DNA of 64,000 nt from Colletes latitarsis (GCF_051014445.1 NC_135146.1:4092001-4156000); one strand, 5' to 3'. Positions 10,336 to 24,230 are shown, counted from the first letter of the stretch. Notes: generated by a model not told the origin, from the sequence alone. Translations and numbers: made by a program.

Positions 10336-12443
10336 GATCCTGGGCATTTTCTGGTTTGGATCGCGTAGTACCACACTGAATGTGGTACCACACACAAACA
10401 GTGAGTTAATCTTGGATTCAATCTATAGTTTAGAGGATAACACCGGTTAGGTCAGGGTTAGGTCTGGTATTTGCCATCTTCTGGCTCATACTTTCGCATT
10501 TTTCGCATACTTGTTGGCCAGATCCTGGGCGTTTTCTGGTTTGGATCACGTAGTAATGTAGAACACACTCTGAAACTGTGAGTTAAACCTGGATTCAATC
10601 TATATTTTAGAGGATAACAGCGGTTAGGTCAGGGTTAGATCTGGTATTTGGCATCATCTGGCTCACACTTTCGCATTTTCCGCATACTTGTTGGCCACAT
10701 CCTGGGTGTTTTCTGGTTTGGATCACGTAGTAATGTGGTTCCACACTGCAACAGTGAGTTAAACCTGGATTCAATCTATATTTTACAGGATAACACCGGT
10801 TAGGTCTGGTGTTTGCCATCTTCTGGCTCATACTTTCGCATTTTTCGCATACTTGTTGGCCAGATTCTCGGCGTTTCCTGGTTTGGATCACGTAGTAATA
10901 TGGTACCACACTGCAACAGTGAGTTAAACCTGGATTCAATCTATATTATAGAGGATAACACCGGTTAGGTCAGGGTTAGGTCTGGTATTTGCCATCGTCT
11001 GGCCCATACTTTCGCATTTTACGCAAACTTCTTGGCCTGATCCTGGGCGTTTTCTGATTTGGGTCACGTAGTAATGAGGTGCCACTCTGAAACAGTGAGT
11101 TAAACCTGGATTCAATCTATATTTTAGAGGATAACACCGGTTAGATCTGGGTTAGGTCTGGTATTTGGCATCATCTGGCTCACACTTTCGCATTTTCCTC
11201 ATACTTGTTGGCCACATCCTGGGCGTTTTCTGGTTTGGATCACGTAGTAATGTGGTTCCACACTGCAACAGTGAGTTAAACCTGGATTCAATCTATATTT
11301 TACAGGATAAACCGGTTAGGTCTGGTGTTTGCCATCTTCAGCCTCATACTTTCGCATTTTTCGCATACTTGTTGGCCAGATCCTGGGCGTTTTCTGGTTT
11401 GGATCACGTAGTAATGTAGAACCACTCTGAAACAGTGAGTTAAACCTGGATCCAATCTATATTTTAGAGGATAACACCGGTTAGGTCGGGGTTGGGACTG
11501 GTATTTGCCATCATCTGGCTCATACATTTGCAATTTTCGCATACTTGTTGGCCAGATCCTGGGCGTTTTATGGGTTGGATCACGTAGTAATGTGGCACCA
11601 CACCCAAACAGTGAATTAAACCGGGATTCGATCTATATTTTAGAGTATAACACCGGTTAGGTCAGGGTTAGGTCTGGTATTTGCCATCATCTGGCTCATA
11701 CATTCGCATTTTTCGCATACTTATTAGCCAGATCCTGGGGGTCTTCTGGTTTCGAGCACGTAGTAATGTGATTCCACACTGCAACAGTGAGCTAATCCTG
11801 GATACAATCTATATTTTAGATGATAACACCGGTTAGGTCAGGGTTAGGTCTGGTATTTGCCGTCATCTGACTCATACTTTCGCATTTTTCGCATACTTCT
11901 TGGCCAGATCCTGGGCATTTTCTGGATTGGATCGCGTAGTACCACACTGAATGTGGCACCACACTGAAACAGTGAGTTAATCCTGGATTCGATCTATATA
12001 TTAGAGGGTAACACCGGTTAGGTTTGGGTTAGGTCTGGTATTTGCCATCATCTGGCTCATACTTTCGCATTTTTCGCATTCTTGTTGGCCAGATCCTGGG
12101 AGTTTTCTGGTTTGGATCACGTAGTAATGTGGTACCACGCTGCAACAGTGAGTTAAACCTGGATTCAATCTGTATTTTAGAAGATAACACCGGTTAGGTC
12201 AGGGTTAGGTCTGGTATTTTTCATCATCTGGCTCATACTTTCGCAATTTACCCATACTTGCTGTCCAGATCCTGGGCGTTTTCTGGGTTGGATCAGGTAG
12301 TAGTGTGGTACCGCACTGAGACAGTGAAGTAATCCTGGATTCGATCTATATATTAGAGGGTAACACCGGTTAGGATTGGGTTAGTTCTGGTATTTGCCAT
12401 CATCTGGCTCATACTTTCGCATTTTTCGCATACTAGTTGGTCA
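10336..12443 (+). repeat. 2,108-bp higher-order repeat, copy 1
   Basis: Twelve monomers repeated without a gap at 12,444. Landmarks: ATCTATAGTTTAGAGG at 10,421, the CGCATTTTACGC and GAGGTGCCACTC monomer near 11,015-11,080, TTTATGGGTTGG at 11,567, the hairpins at 10,368 and 11,939, and TACTAGTTGGTCAG at the very end. The part 11,160-12,430 is itself a diverged relative of 4,830-6,100 (offset 6,333 at the TTTATGGGTTGG landmark), so the unit was assembled from pieces of the preceding one. Confidence 0.92.
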
Positions 12444-14551
12444 GATCCTGGGCATTTTCTGGTTTGGATCGCGTAGTACCACACTGAATGTGGGACCACA
12501 CACAAACAGTGAGTTAATCTTGGATTCAATCTATAGTTTAGAGGATAACACCGGTTAGGTCAGGGTTAGGTCTGGTATTTGCCATCTTCTGGCTCATACT
12601 TTCGCATTTTTCGCATACTTGTTGGCCAGATCCTGGGCGTTTTCTGGTTTGGATCACGTAGTAATGTAGAACACACTCTGAAACTGTGAGTTAAACCTGG
12701 ATTCAATCTATATTTTAGAGGATAACACCGGTTAGGTCAGGGTTAGGTCTGGTATTTGGCATCATCTGGCTCACACTTTCGCATTTTCCGCATACTTGTT
12801 GGCCACATCCTGGGCGTTTTCTGGTTTGGATCACGTAGTAATGTGGTTCCACACTGCAACAGTGAGTTAAACCTGGATTCAATCTATATTTTACAGGATA
12901 ACACCGGTCAGGTCTGGTGTTTGCCATCTTCTGGCTCATACTTTCGCATTTTTCGCATACTTGTTGGCCAGATTCTCGGCGTTTCCTGGTTTGGATCACG
13001 TAGTAATATGGTACCACACTGCAACAGTGAGTTAAACCTGGATTCAATCTATATTATAGAGGATAACACCGGTTAGGTCAGGGTTAGGTCTGGTATTTGC
13101 CATCGTCTGGCCCATACTTTCGCATTTTACGCAAACTTCTTGGCCTGATCCTGGGCGTTTTCTGATTTGGGTCACGTAGTAATGAGGTGCCACTCTGAAA
13201 CAGTGAGTTAAACCTGGATTCAATCTATATTTTAGAGGATAACACCGGTTAGATCTGGGTTAGGTCTGGTATTTGGCATCATCTGGCTCACACTTTCGCA
13301 TTTTCCTCATACTTGTTGGCCACATCCTGGGCGTTTTCTGGTTTGGATCACGTAGTAATGTGGTTCCACACTGCAACAGTGAGTTAAACCTGGATTCAAT
13401 CTATATTTTACAGGATAACACCGGTTAGGTCTGGTGTTTGCCATCTTCAGCCTCATACTTTCGCATTTTTCGCATACTTGTTGGCCAGATCCTGGGCGTT
13501 TTCTGGTTTGGATCACGTAGTAATGTAGAACCACTCTGAAACAGTGAGTTAAGCCTGGATCCAATCTATATTTTAGAGGATAACACCGGTTAGGTCGGGG
13601 TTGGGACTGGTATTTGCCATCATCTGGCTCATACATTTGCAATTTTCGCATACTTGTTGGCCAGATCCTGGGCGTTTTATGGGTTGGATCACGTAGTAAT
13701 GTGGCACCACACCCAAACAGTGAATTAAACCGGGATTCGATCTATATTTTAGAGTATAACACCAGTTAGGTCAGGGTTAGGTCTGGTATTTGCCATCATC
13801 TGGCTCATACATTCGCATTTTTCGCATACTTATTAGCCAGATCCTGGGGGTCTTCTGGTTTCGAGCACGTAGTAATGTGATTCCACACTGCAACAGTGAG
13901 CTAATCCTGGATACAATCTATATTTTAGATGATAACACCGGTTAGGTCAGGGTTAGGTCTGGTATTTGCCGTCATCTGACTCATACTTTCGCATTTTTCG
14001 CATACTTCTTGGCCAGATCCTGGGCATTTTCTGGATTGGATCGCGTAGTACCACACTGAATGTGGCACCACACTGAAACAGTGAGTTAATCCTGGATTCG
14101 ATCTATATATTAGAGGGTAACACCGGTTAGGTTTGGGTTAGGTCTGGTATTTGCCATCATCTGGCTCATACTTTCGCATTTTTCGCATTCTTGTTGGCCA
14201 GATCCTGGGAGTTTTCTGGTTTGGATCACGTAGTAATGTGGTACCACGCTGCAACAGTGAGTTAAACCTGGATTCAATCTGTATTTTAGAAGATAACACC
14301 GGTTAGGTCAGGGTTAGGTCTGGTATTTTTCATCATCTGGCTCATACTTTCGCAATTTACCCATACTTGCTGTCCAGATCCTGGGCGTTTTCTGGGTTGG
14401 ATCAGGTAGTAGTGTGGTACCGCACTGAGACAGTGAAGTAATCCTGGATTCGATCTATATATTAGAGGGTAACACCGGTTAGGATTGGGTTAGTTCTGGT
14501 ATTTGCCATCATCTGGCTCATACTTTCGCATTTTTCGCATACTAGTTGGTC
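12444..14551 (+). repeat. 2,108-bp higher-order repeat, copy 2
   Basis: Repeats copy 1 with few changes: CCGGTCAGG at 12,905, CACCAGTTAGG at 13,761, AAGCCTGG at 13,551, TGTGGGACC at 12,490. The two copies abut exactly, so the unit behaves as a clean tandem duplication. At about 14,557 it leaves the unit, reading CCTCGGCG where copy 2 begins with CCTGGGCA. Confidence 0.92.
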
Positions 14552-16079
14552 AGATCCTCGGCGTTTTCCGGATTGGATCACGTAGTAATATGGTACCACA
14601 CTCAAACAGTGAGTTAAACCTGGATTCAATCTATATTTTAGAAGAATAACTCCAATTAGGGCAGGGTTAGGTCTGGTATTTGCCATCATCTGGCTCATAC
14701 TTTCGCATTTTTCACCTAGATGTTGGCCAGATCCTGGGCGTTTTCTGGTTTGGATCACGTAGTAATGTTGTTCCACACTGCAACAGTGAGTTAAACCTGG
14801 ATTCAATCTATATTATAGAGGATAACACCGGTTAGGTCAGGGTTAGGTCTGGTATTTGCCATCTTCTGGCTCATACATTCGCATTCTTTGCAAACATGTT
14901 GGCCAGATCCTGGGCGTTTTCCGGTTTGGATCACGTAGTAATGTAGAACCACTCTGAAACAGTAAGTTAAACCAGGATTCAATCTATATTTTAGAGCATA
15001 ACACCGGTTAGATCTGGGTTAGGTCTGATATTTGCCATCTTCTGGCTCATGCTTTCGCATTTTTCGCATACTTGTTGGCCAGATCCTGGGCTATTTATGG
15101 TTTGAATCACGTAGTAATGTAGAACCACTCTGAAACAGTGAGTTAAACCTGGATCCAATCTATATTTTAGAGGATAACACCGGTTAGGTCAGGGTTAGGT
15201 CTGGTATTTGCCATCATCTGGCTCATACATTCGCATTTTTCGCATACTTATTTGCCAGATCCTGGGGGTCTTCTGGTTTCGAGCACGTAGTAATGTGATT
15301 CCACACTGCAACAGTGAGCTAAACCTGGATACAATCTATATTTTAGATGATAACACCGGTTAGGTCAGGGTTAGGTCTGGTATTTGCCGTCATCTGACTC
15401 ATACTTTCGCATTTTTCGCATACTTGTTGGCCAGATCCTGGGCGTTTTCTGGTTTGGATCACGTAGTAATGTAGAACCACTCTGAAACAGTGAGTTAATC
15501 CTGGATCCAATCAATATTTTAGAGGATAACACCGGTTAGGTCAGGGTTAGGTCTGGTATTTTCCATCATCTGGCTCATACTTTCGCAATTTACACATACT
15601 TGCTGGCCGGATCCTGGGCGTTTTCTGGGTTGGATCAGGTAGTAGTGTGGTACCGCACTGACACAGTGAAGTAATCCTGTATTCGATCTATATATTAGAG
15701 GGTAACAGCGGTTAGGATTGGGTTAGGTCTGGTATTTGCCGTCATCTGACTCATACTTTCGCATTTTTCGCATACTTCTTGGCCAGATCCTGGGCATTTT
15801 CTGGATTGGATCGCGTAGTACCACACTGAATGTGGCACCACACTGAAACAGTGAGTTAATCCTGGATTCAATCTATATTTTAGAGGATAACACCGGTTAG
15901 GTCAGGGTTAGGTCTGGTATTTGCCATCTTCTGGCTCATACTTTCGCATTTTTCGCATACTTGTTGGCCAGATCCTGGGCGTTTTCTGGTTTGGATCACG
16001 TAGTAATGTAGAACACACTCTGAAACTGTGAGTTAAACCTGGATTCAATCTATATTTTAGAGGATAACACCGGTTAGGT
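14552..16079 (+). repeat. Mosaic satellite block
   Basis: About nine monomers. It opens with the AACTCCAATTAG marker monomer near 14,645; 14,462-14,820 matches 17,474-17,832 at an offset of 3,012 and then diverges. The TTATTTGCCAG spelling at 15,247 and CTGCTGGCCGGATCC near 15,600 are private variants; the latter also appears as CCTGGCCGGATCC at 30,161 and 47,486. One hairpin monomer lies at 15,818. Confidence 0.85.
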
Positions 16080-17470
16080 CAGGGTTAGGTCTGGTATTTG
16101 CCATGTTGTGGCTCATAGATTCGCAATTTACACATACTTGCTGGCCAGATCCTGGACGTTTTCTGGGTTGGATCAGGTAGTAGTGTTGTACCGCACAGAG
16201 CCAGTGAAGTAATCCTGGATTCGATTTATGTATTAGAGAGTAACACCGGTTAGGATTGGGTTAGGTCTGGTATTTGCCATCATCTGGCTCATACTTTCGC
16301 ATTTTTCGCATACTTGTTGGTCAGATCCTGGGCATTTTTTGGTTTGGATCGCGTAGTACCACACTGAATGTGGTACCATACTGAAACAGTGAGTTAATCT
16401 TGGATTCAATCTGTACTTTAGAGGAAAACACCGGTTAGGTCAGGGTTAGGTCTGGTATTTGCCATCTTCTGGCTCATACTTTCGCATTTTTCGCATACAT
16501 GTTGGCCAGATCCTGGGCGTTTTCTGGTTTGGATCACGTAGTAATGTAGAACCACTCTGCAACAGTGAGTTAAACCAGGATTCAATCTATATTTTAGAGG
16601 ATAACACCGGTTAGATCTGGGTTAGGTCTGGTATTTGCCATCTTCTGGCTCATGCTTTCGCATTTTCCGCATACTTGTTGGCCAGATCCTGGGCTATTTA
16701 TGGTTTGAATCACGTAGTAATGTAGAACCACTCTGAAACAGTGAGTTAAACCTGGATCCAATCTATATTTTAGAGGATAACACCGGTTAGGTCAGGGTTA
16801 GGTCTGGTATTTGCCATCATCTGGCTCATACATTCGCATTTTTCGCATACTTATTAGCCAGATCCTGGGGGTCTTCTGGTTTCGAGCACGTAGTAATGTG
16901 ATACCACACTGCAACAGTGAGCTAAACCTGGATACAATCTATATTTTAGATGATAACACCGGTTAGGTCAGGGTTAGGTCTGGTATTTGCCGTCATCTGA
17001 CTCATACTTTCGCATTTTTCGCATACTTGTTGGCCAGATCCTGTGCATTTTCTGGTTTGGAGTACGTAGTGATGTGGTACCACACTGAAACAGTGAGTCA
17101 ATCCTGGATTCGATCTATATATTAGAGGGTAACACCGGTTTGGTTTGGGTTAGGTCTGGTATTTGCCATCATCTGGCTCATACTTTCGCATTTTTCGCAT
17201 AATTGTTGGCCAGATCCTGGGCGTTTTCTGGTTTGGAACACGTAGTAATGTGATACCGCACTGCAACAGTGAGTTAAACCTGGATTCAATCTGTATTTTA
17301 GAAGATAACACCGGTTAGCTCAGGGTTAGGTCTGGTATTTTCCATCATCTGGCTCATACTTTCGCAATTTACACATACTTGCTGGCCAGATCCTGGGCGT
17401 TTTCTGGGTTGGATCAGGTAGTAGTGTGGTACCGCACTGAGACAGTGAAGTAATCCTGGATTCGATCTAT
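16080..17470 (+). repeat. Mosaic block, partner of 19,109-20,330
   Basis: The CCATGTTGTGG monomer at 16,101 recurs at 19,130 (offset 3,029), and the following monomers match in order at an offset near 2,834 after one monomer (with the hairpin at 16,356) is skipped in the other copy. Shared private spellings include GTGTTGTACCGCACAGAGCC and TGATACCGCACTGC. Confidence 0.82.
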
Positions 17471-18290
17471 ATATTAGAGGGTAACACCGGGTAGGATTGG
17501 GTTAGTTCTGGTATTTGCCATCATCTGGCTCATACTTTCGCATTTTTCGCATACTTGTTGGCCAGATCCTCGGCGTTTTCCGGATTGGATCACGTAGTAA
17601 TATGGTACCACACTCAAACAGTGAGTTAAACCTGGATTCAATCTATATTTTAGAAGAATAACTCCAATTAGGGCAGGGTTAGGTCTGGTATTTGGCATCA
17701 TCTGGCTCATACTTTCGCATTTTTCACCTACATGTTGGCCAGATCCTGGGCGTTTTCTGGTTTGGATCACGTAGTAATGTTGTTCCACACTGCAACAGTG
17801 AGTTAAACCTGGATTCAATCTATATTATAGAGGAGAACACCGGTTAGGTCAGGGTTAGGTCTGGTATTTGCCATCGTCTGCCTCATACTTTCGCAATTTT
17901 CGCATACTTGTTGGCCAGATCCTGGGCATTTTTTGGTTTGGATCGCGTAGTACCACACAGAATGTGGTACCATACTGAAACAGTGAGTTAATCTTGGATT
18001 CAATCTATATTTTAGAGGAAAACACCGGTTAGGTCAGGGTTAGGTCTGGTATTTGCCATCTTCTGGCTCATACATTCGCATTCTTCGCGTACATGTTGGC
18101 CAGATCCTGGGCGTTTTCTGGTTTGGATCACGTAGTAATGTAGAACCACTCTGAAACAGTAAGTTAAACCAGGATTCAATCTATATTTTAGAGCATAACA
18201 CCGGTTAGATCTGGGTTAGGTCTGATATTTGCCATCTTCTGGCTCATGCTTTCGCATTTTTCGCATACTTGTTGGCCAGATCCTGGGCAT
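17471..18290 (+). repeat. Mosaic block, partner of 23,500-24,290
   Basis: It contains the AACTCCAATTAG marker, a CGCAATTTTCGC plus hairpin monomer (17,950, loop CAGAA), a GAAAACACC monomer and a GCATAACACC monomer. The same order appears 6,029 bp downstream. The segment resembles the third copy at 9,457-9,840 as well. Confidence 0.82.
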
Positions 18291-19108
18291 TTTCTGGTTT
18301 GGATCGCGTAGTACCACACTGAATGTGGTACCACACTCAAACAGTGAGTTAATCTTGGATTCAATCTATATTTTAGAGGATAACACCGGTTAGGTCAGGG
18401 TTAGGTCTGGTATTTGCCATCTTCTGGCTCATACTTTCGCATTTTTCGCATACTTGTTGGCCAGATCCTGGGCGTTTTCTGGTTTGGATCACGTAGTAAT
18501 GTAGAACACACTCTGAAACTGTGAGTTAAACCTGGATTCAATCTATATTTTAGAGGATAACACCGGTTAGGTCAGGGTTAGGTCTGGTATTTGGCATCAT
18601 CTGGCTCACACTTTCGCATTTTCCGCATACTTGTTGGCCACATCCTGGGCGTTTTCTGGTTTGGATCACGTAGTAATGTGGTTCCACACTGCAACAGTGA
18701 GTTAAACCTGGATTCAATCTATATTTTACAGGATAACACTGGTTAGGTCTGGTGTTTGCCATTTTCTGGCTTATACTTTCGCATTTTTCGCATACTTGTT
18801 GGCCAGATCCTGGGCGTTTTCTGGTTTGGATCACGTAGTAATGTAGAACCACTCTGAAACAGTGAGTTAAACCTGGATCCAATCGATATTTTAGAGGATA
18901 ACACCGGTTAGGTCGGGGTTGGGACTGGTATTTGCCATCATCTGGGTCATACATTTGCAATTTTCGCATACTTGTTGGCCAGATCCTGGGCATTTTTTGG
19001 ATTGGATCGCGTAGTACCACACTGAATGTGGTACCACACTGAACCAGTGAGTTAATCTTGGATTCAATCTATATTTTAGAGGATAACACCGGTTAGGTCA
19101 GGGTTAGG
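18291..19108 (+). repeat. Mosaic block, partner of 28,404-29,104 and 44,856-45,556
   Basis: Four monomers with the shortened head at 18,738, a hairpin at 18,311 and the GGTCGGGGTTGGGACTGG spelling at 18,910. The same run is found at offsets of about +10,114 and +26,566, and a diverged version is in the 3,160-bp unit around 4,830-5,210. Confidence 0.84.
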
Positions 19109-20330
19109 TCTGGTATTTGCCATGTTGTGGCTCATACTTTCGCAATTTACACATACTTGCTGGCCAGATCCTGGACGTTTTCTGGGTTGGATCAGGTAGT
19201 AGTGTTGTACCGCACAGAGCCAGTGAAGTAATCCTGGATTCGATTTATGTATTAGAGGGTAACACCGGTTAGGATTGGGTTAGGTCTGGTATTTGCCATC
19301 ATCTGGCTCATACTTTCGCATTTTTCGCATACTTGTTGGTCAGATCCTGGGCGTCTTCTGGTTTGGATCACGTAGTAATGTAGAACCACTCTGCAACAGT
19401 GAGTTAAACCAGGATTCAATCTATATTTTAGAGGATAACACCGGTTAGATCTGGGTTAGGTCTGGTATTTGCCATCTTCTGGCTCATGCTTTCGCATTTT
19501 TCGCATACTTGTTGGCCAGATCCTGGGCTATTTATGGTTTGAATCACGTAGTAATGTAGAACCACTCTGAAACAGTGAGTTAAACCTGGATCCAATCTAT
19601 ATTTTAGAGGATAACACCGGTTAGGTCAGGGTTAGGTCTGGTATTTGCCATCATCTGGCTCATACATTCGCATTTTTCGCATACTTATTAGCCAGATCCT
19701 GGGGGTCTTCTGGTTTCGAGCACGTAGTAATGTGATTCCACACTGCAACAGTGAGCTAAACCTGGATACAATCTATATTTTAGATGATAACACCGGTTAG
19801 GTCAGGGTTAGGTCTGGTATTTGCCGTCATCTGACTCATACTTTCGCATTTTTCGCATACTTGTTGGCCAGATCCTGTGCATTTTCTGGTTTGGATTACG
19901 TAGTGATGTGGTACCACACTGAAACAGTGAGTCAATCCAGGATTCGATCTATATATTAGAGGGTAACACCGGTTTGGTTTGGGTTAGGTCTGGTATTTGC
20001 CATCATCTGGCTCATACTTTCGCATTTTTCGCATACTTCATGGCCAGATCCTGGGCGTTTTCTGGTTTGGATCACGTAGTAATGTGATACCGCACTGCAA
20101 CAGTGAGTTAAACCTGGATTCAATCTGTATTTTAGAAGATAACACCGGTTAGCTCAGGGTTAGGTCTGGTATTTTCCATCATCTGGCTCATACTTTCGCA
20201 ATTTACACATACTTGCTGGCCAGATCCTGGGCGTTTTCTGGGTTGGATCAGGTAGTAGTGTGGTACCGCACTGAGACAGTGAAGTAATCCTGGATTCGAT
20301 CTATATATTAGAGGGTAACACCGGGTAGGA
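19109..20330 (+). repeat. Mosaic block, partner of 16,080-17,470
   Basis: Carries CCATGTTGTGG at 19,130, GGTCAGATCCTGGGCGTCTTC near 19,340, GGGCTATTTATGG at 19,525 and the TTATTAGCC monomer near 19,687. It lacks the hairpin monomer that its partner has at 16,356. Confidence 0.82.
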
Positions 20331-22298
20331 TTGGATTAGGTCTGGTATTTGCCATCATCTGGCTCACACTTTCGAATTTTTCGCATACATTTTGGCCAGA
20401 TCCTGGGCATTTTCTGGTTTGGATCGCGTAGTACCACACTGAATGTGATACCACACTCAAACAGTGAGTTAATCTTGGATTCAATCTATATTTTAGAGGA
20501 TAACACCGGTTAGATCAGGGTTAGGTCTGGTATTTGCCATCTTCTGGCTCATACTTTCGCATTTTTCGCATACTTGTTGGCCAGATCCTGGGCGATTTCT
20601 GGTTTGAATCACGTAGTAATGTAGAACCACTCTGAAACAGTGAGTTAAACCTGGATCCAATCTATATTTTAGAGGATAACACCGGTTAGGTCAGGGTTAG
20701 GTCTGGTATTTGCCATCGTCTGTCTCATACTTTCGCATTTTTCGCATACATGTTGGCCAGATCCTGGGCGTTTTCTGGTTTGGATCACGTAGTGATGTGG
20801 TACCACACTGAAACAGTGAGTCAATCCTGGATTCGATCTATATATTAGAGGGTAACACCGGGTAGGATTGGGTTAGGTCTGGTATTTGCCATCATCTGGC
20901 TCATACTTTCGCATTTTTCGCATACATTTTGGCCAGATCCTGGGAGTTTTCTGGTTTGGATCACGTAGTAATGTGGTACCACGCTGCAACAGTGAGTTAA
21001 ACCTGGATTCAATCTGTATTTTAGAAGATAACACCGGTTAGGTCAGGGTTAGGTCTGGTATTTTTCATCATCTGGCTCATACTTTCGCAATTTACACATA
21101 CTTGCTGTCCAGATCCTGGGCGTTTTCTGGGTTGGATCAGGTAGTAGTGTGGTACCGCATTGAGACAGTGAAGTAATCCTGGATTCGATCTATATATTAG
21201 AGGGTAACACCGGTTAGGATTGGGTTAGTTCTGGTATTTGTCATCATCTGGCTCATACTTTCGCATTTTTCCCATACTTGTTGGCCAGATCCTCGGCGTT
21301 TTCCGGATTGGATCACGTAGGAATATGGTACCACACTCAAACAGTGAGTTAAACCTGGATTCAATCTATATTTTAGAAGAATAACTCCAATTAGGGCAGG
21401 GTTAGGTCTGGTATTTGCCATCATCTGGCTCATACTTTCGCATTTTTCACCTACATGTTGGCCAGATCCTGGGCGTTTTCTGGTTTGGATCACGTAGTAA
21501 TGTTGTTCCACACTGCAACAGTGAGTTAAACCTGGATTCAATCTATATTATAGAGGATAACACCGGTTAGGTCAGTGTTAGGTCTGGTATTTGCCATCGT
21601 CTGCCTCATACTTTCGCAATTTTCGCATACTTGTTGGCCAGATCCTGGGCATTTTTTGATTTGGATCGCGTAGTATCACACTGAATGTGGTACCATACTG
21701 AAACAGTGAGTTAATCTTGGATTCAATCTGTACTTTAGAGGAAAACACCGGTTAGGTCAGGGTTAGGTCTGGTATTTGCCATCTTCTGGCTCATACATTC
21801 GCATTCTTCGCATACATGTTGGCCAGATCCTGGGCGTTTTCTGGTTTGGATCACGTAGTAATGTAGAACCACTCTGAAACAGTAAGTTAAACCAGGATTC
21901 AATCTATACTTTAGAGCATAACACCGGTTAGATCTGGGTTAGCTCTGATATTTGCCATCTTCTGGCTCATGCTTTCGCATTTTTCGCATACTTGTTTGCC
22001 AGATCCTGGGCTATTTATGGTTTGAATCACGTAGTAATGTAGAACCACTCTGAAACAGTGAGTTAAACCTGGATCCAATCTATATTTTAGAGGATAACAC
22101 CGGTTAGGTCAGGGTTAGGTCTGGTATTTGCCATCATCTGGCTCATACATTCGCATTTTTCGCATACTTATTAGCCAGATCCTGGGGGTCTTCTGGTTTC
22201 GAGCACGTAGTAATGTGATTCCACACTGCAACAGTGAGCTAAACCTGGATACAATCTATATTTTAGATGATACCACCGGTTAGGTCAGGGTTAGGTCT
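20331..22298 (+). repeat. Mosaic block, in part duplicated at 23,236-24,270
   Basis: 20,941 onward matches 23,248 onward at an offset of 2,307, changing to 2,306 after a one-base deletion (AACACGG at 23,337). Private spellings include TCTCATACTTTCGC near 20,733, a degenerate hairpin at 20,431 (TGTGATAC arm) and another at 21,673 (TATCACA arm). Confidence 0.83.
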
Positions 22299-22650
22299 GG
22301 TATTTGCCATCGTCTGGCCCATACTTTCGCATTTTACGCATACTTCTTGGCCTGATCCTGGGCGTTTTCTGATTTGGGTCACGTAGTAATGAGGTGCCAC
22401 TCTGAAACAGTGAGTTAAACCTGGATTCAATCTATATTTTAGAGGATAACACCGGTTAGGTCAGGGTTAGGTCTGATATTTGCCATCGTCTGGCCCATAC
22501 TTTCGCATTTTACGCATACTTCTTGGCCTGATCCTGGGCGTTTTCTGATTTGGGTCACGTAGTAATGAGGTGCCACTCTGAAACAGTGAGTTAAACCTGG
22601 ATTCAATCTATATTTTAGAGGATAACACCGGTTAGATCTGGGTTAGGTCT
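22299..22650 (+). repeat. Single-monomer tandem duplication, 2 x 176 bp
   Basis: Two adjacent monomers share CATCGTCTGGCCC, CGCATTTTACGC, CTTCTTGGCCTGATCC, TTTCTGATTTGGGTCACG and GAGGTGCCACTC, all rare elsewhere, with an exact spacing of 176 bp. In other blocks (near 10,995, 13,103, 26,745, 30,475 and 47,805) this monomer is single. Confidence 0.88.
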
Positions 22651-24230
22651 GGTATTTGCCATCTTCTGGCTCATACTTTCGCTTTTTTCGCATACTTGTT
22701 GGCCAGATCCTGGGCTATTTATGGTTTGAATCACGTAGTAATGTAGAACCACTCTGAAACAGTGAGTTAAACCTGGATCCAATCTATATTTTAGAGGATA
22801 ACACCGGTTAGGTCAGGGTTAGGTCTGGTATTTGCCATCATCTGGCTCATACATTCGCATTTTTCGCATACTTATTAGCCAGATCCTTGGGGTCTTCTGG
22901 TTTCGAGCACGTAGTAATGTGATTCCACACTGCAACAGTGAGCTAATCCTGGATACAATCTATATTTTAGATGATAACACCGGTAAGGTCAGGGTTAGGT
23001 CTGCTATTTGCCGTCATCTGACTCATACTTTCGCATTTTTCGCATACTTCTTGGCCAGATCCTGGGCATTTTCTGGATTGGATCGCGTAGTACCACACTG
23101 AATGTGGCACCACACTGAAACAGTGAGCTAATCCTGGATTCGTTCTATATATTAGAGGGTAACACCGGTTAGGTTTGGGTTAGGTCTGGTATTTGCCATC
23201 ATCTGGCTCATACTTTCGCATTTTTCGCATTCTTGTTGGCCAGATCCTGGGAGTTTCCTGGTTTGGATCACGTAGTAATGTGGTACCACGCTGCAACAGT
23301 GAGTTAAACCTGGATTCAATCTGTATTTTAGAAGATAACACGGTTAGGTCAGGGTTAGGTCTGGAATTTTTCATCATCTGGCTCATACTTTCGCAATTTA
23401 CACATACTTGCTGTCCAGATCCTGGGCGTTTTCTGGGTTGGATCAGGTAGTAATGTGGTACCGCACTGAGACAGTGAAGTAATCCTGGATTCGATCTATA
23501 TATTAGAGGGTAACACCGGTTAGGATTGGGTTAGTTCTGGTATTTGCCATCATCTGGCTCATACTTTCGCATTTTTCCCATACTTGTTGGCCAGATCCTC
23601 GGCGTTTTCCGGATTGGATCACGTAGGAATATGGTACCACACTCAAACAGTGAGTTAAACCTGGATTCAATCTATATTTTAGAAGAATAACTCCAATTAG
23701 GGCAGGGTTAGGTCTGGTATTTGCCATCATCTGGCTCATACTTTCGCATTTTTCACCTACATGTTGGCCAGATCCTGGGCGTTTTCTGGTTTGGATCACG
23801 TAGTAATGTTGTTCCACACTGCAACAGTGAGTTAAACCTGGATTCAATCTATATTATAGAGGACAACACCGGTTAGGTCAGGGTTAGGTCTGGTATTTGC
23901 CATCGTCTGCCTCATACTTTCGCAATTTTCGCATACTTGTTGGCCAGATCCTGGGCATTTTTTGGTTTGGATCGCGTAGTACCACACTGAATGTGGTACC
24001 ATACTGAAACAGTGAGTTAATCTTGGATTCAATCTATATTTTAGAGGAAAACACCGGTTAGGTCAGGGTTAGGTCTGGTATTTGCCATCTTCTGGCTCAT
24101 ACATTCGCATTCTTCGCATACATGTTGGCCAGATCCTGGGCGTTTTCTGGTTTGGATCACGTAGTAATGTAGAACCTCTCTGAAACAGTAGGTTAAACCA
24201 GGATTCAATCTATATTTTAGAGCATAACAC
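22651..24230 (+). repeat. Mosaic block with partners at 26.9-27.6, 30.6-31.4 and 47.9-48.8 kb
   Basis: 22,651-23,310 matches 26,890-27,571 (offset 4,261) and related blocks further right; the monomer order TTATTAGCC, hairpin, GGGAGTTTTC, CAGGTAGTAGTGTGG is the same as in the 3,160-bp and 2,108-bp units. 23,500-24,230 is the partner of 17,471-18,200. Hairpins at 23,090 and 23,979. Confidence 0.82.
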
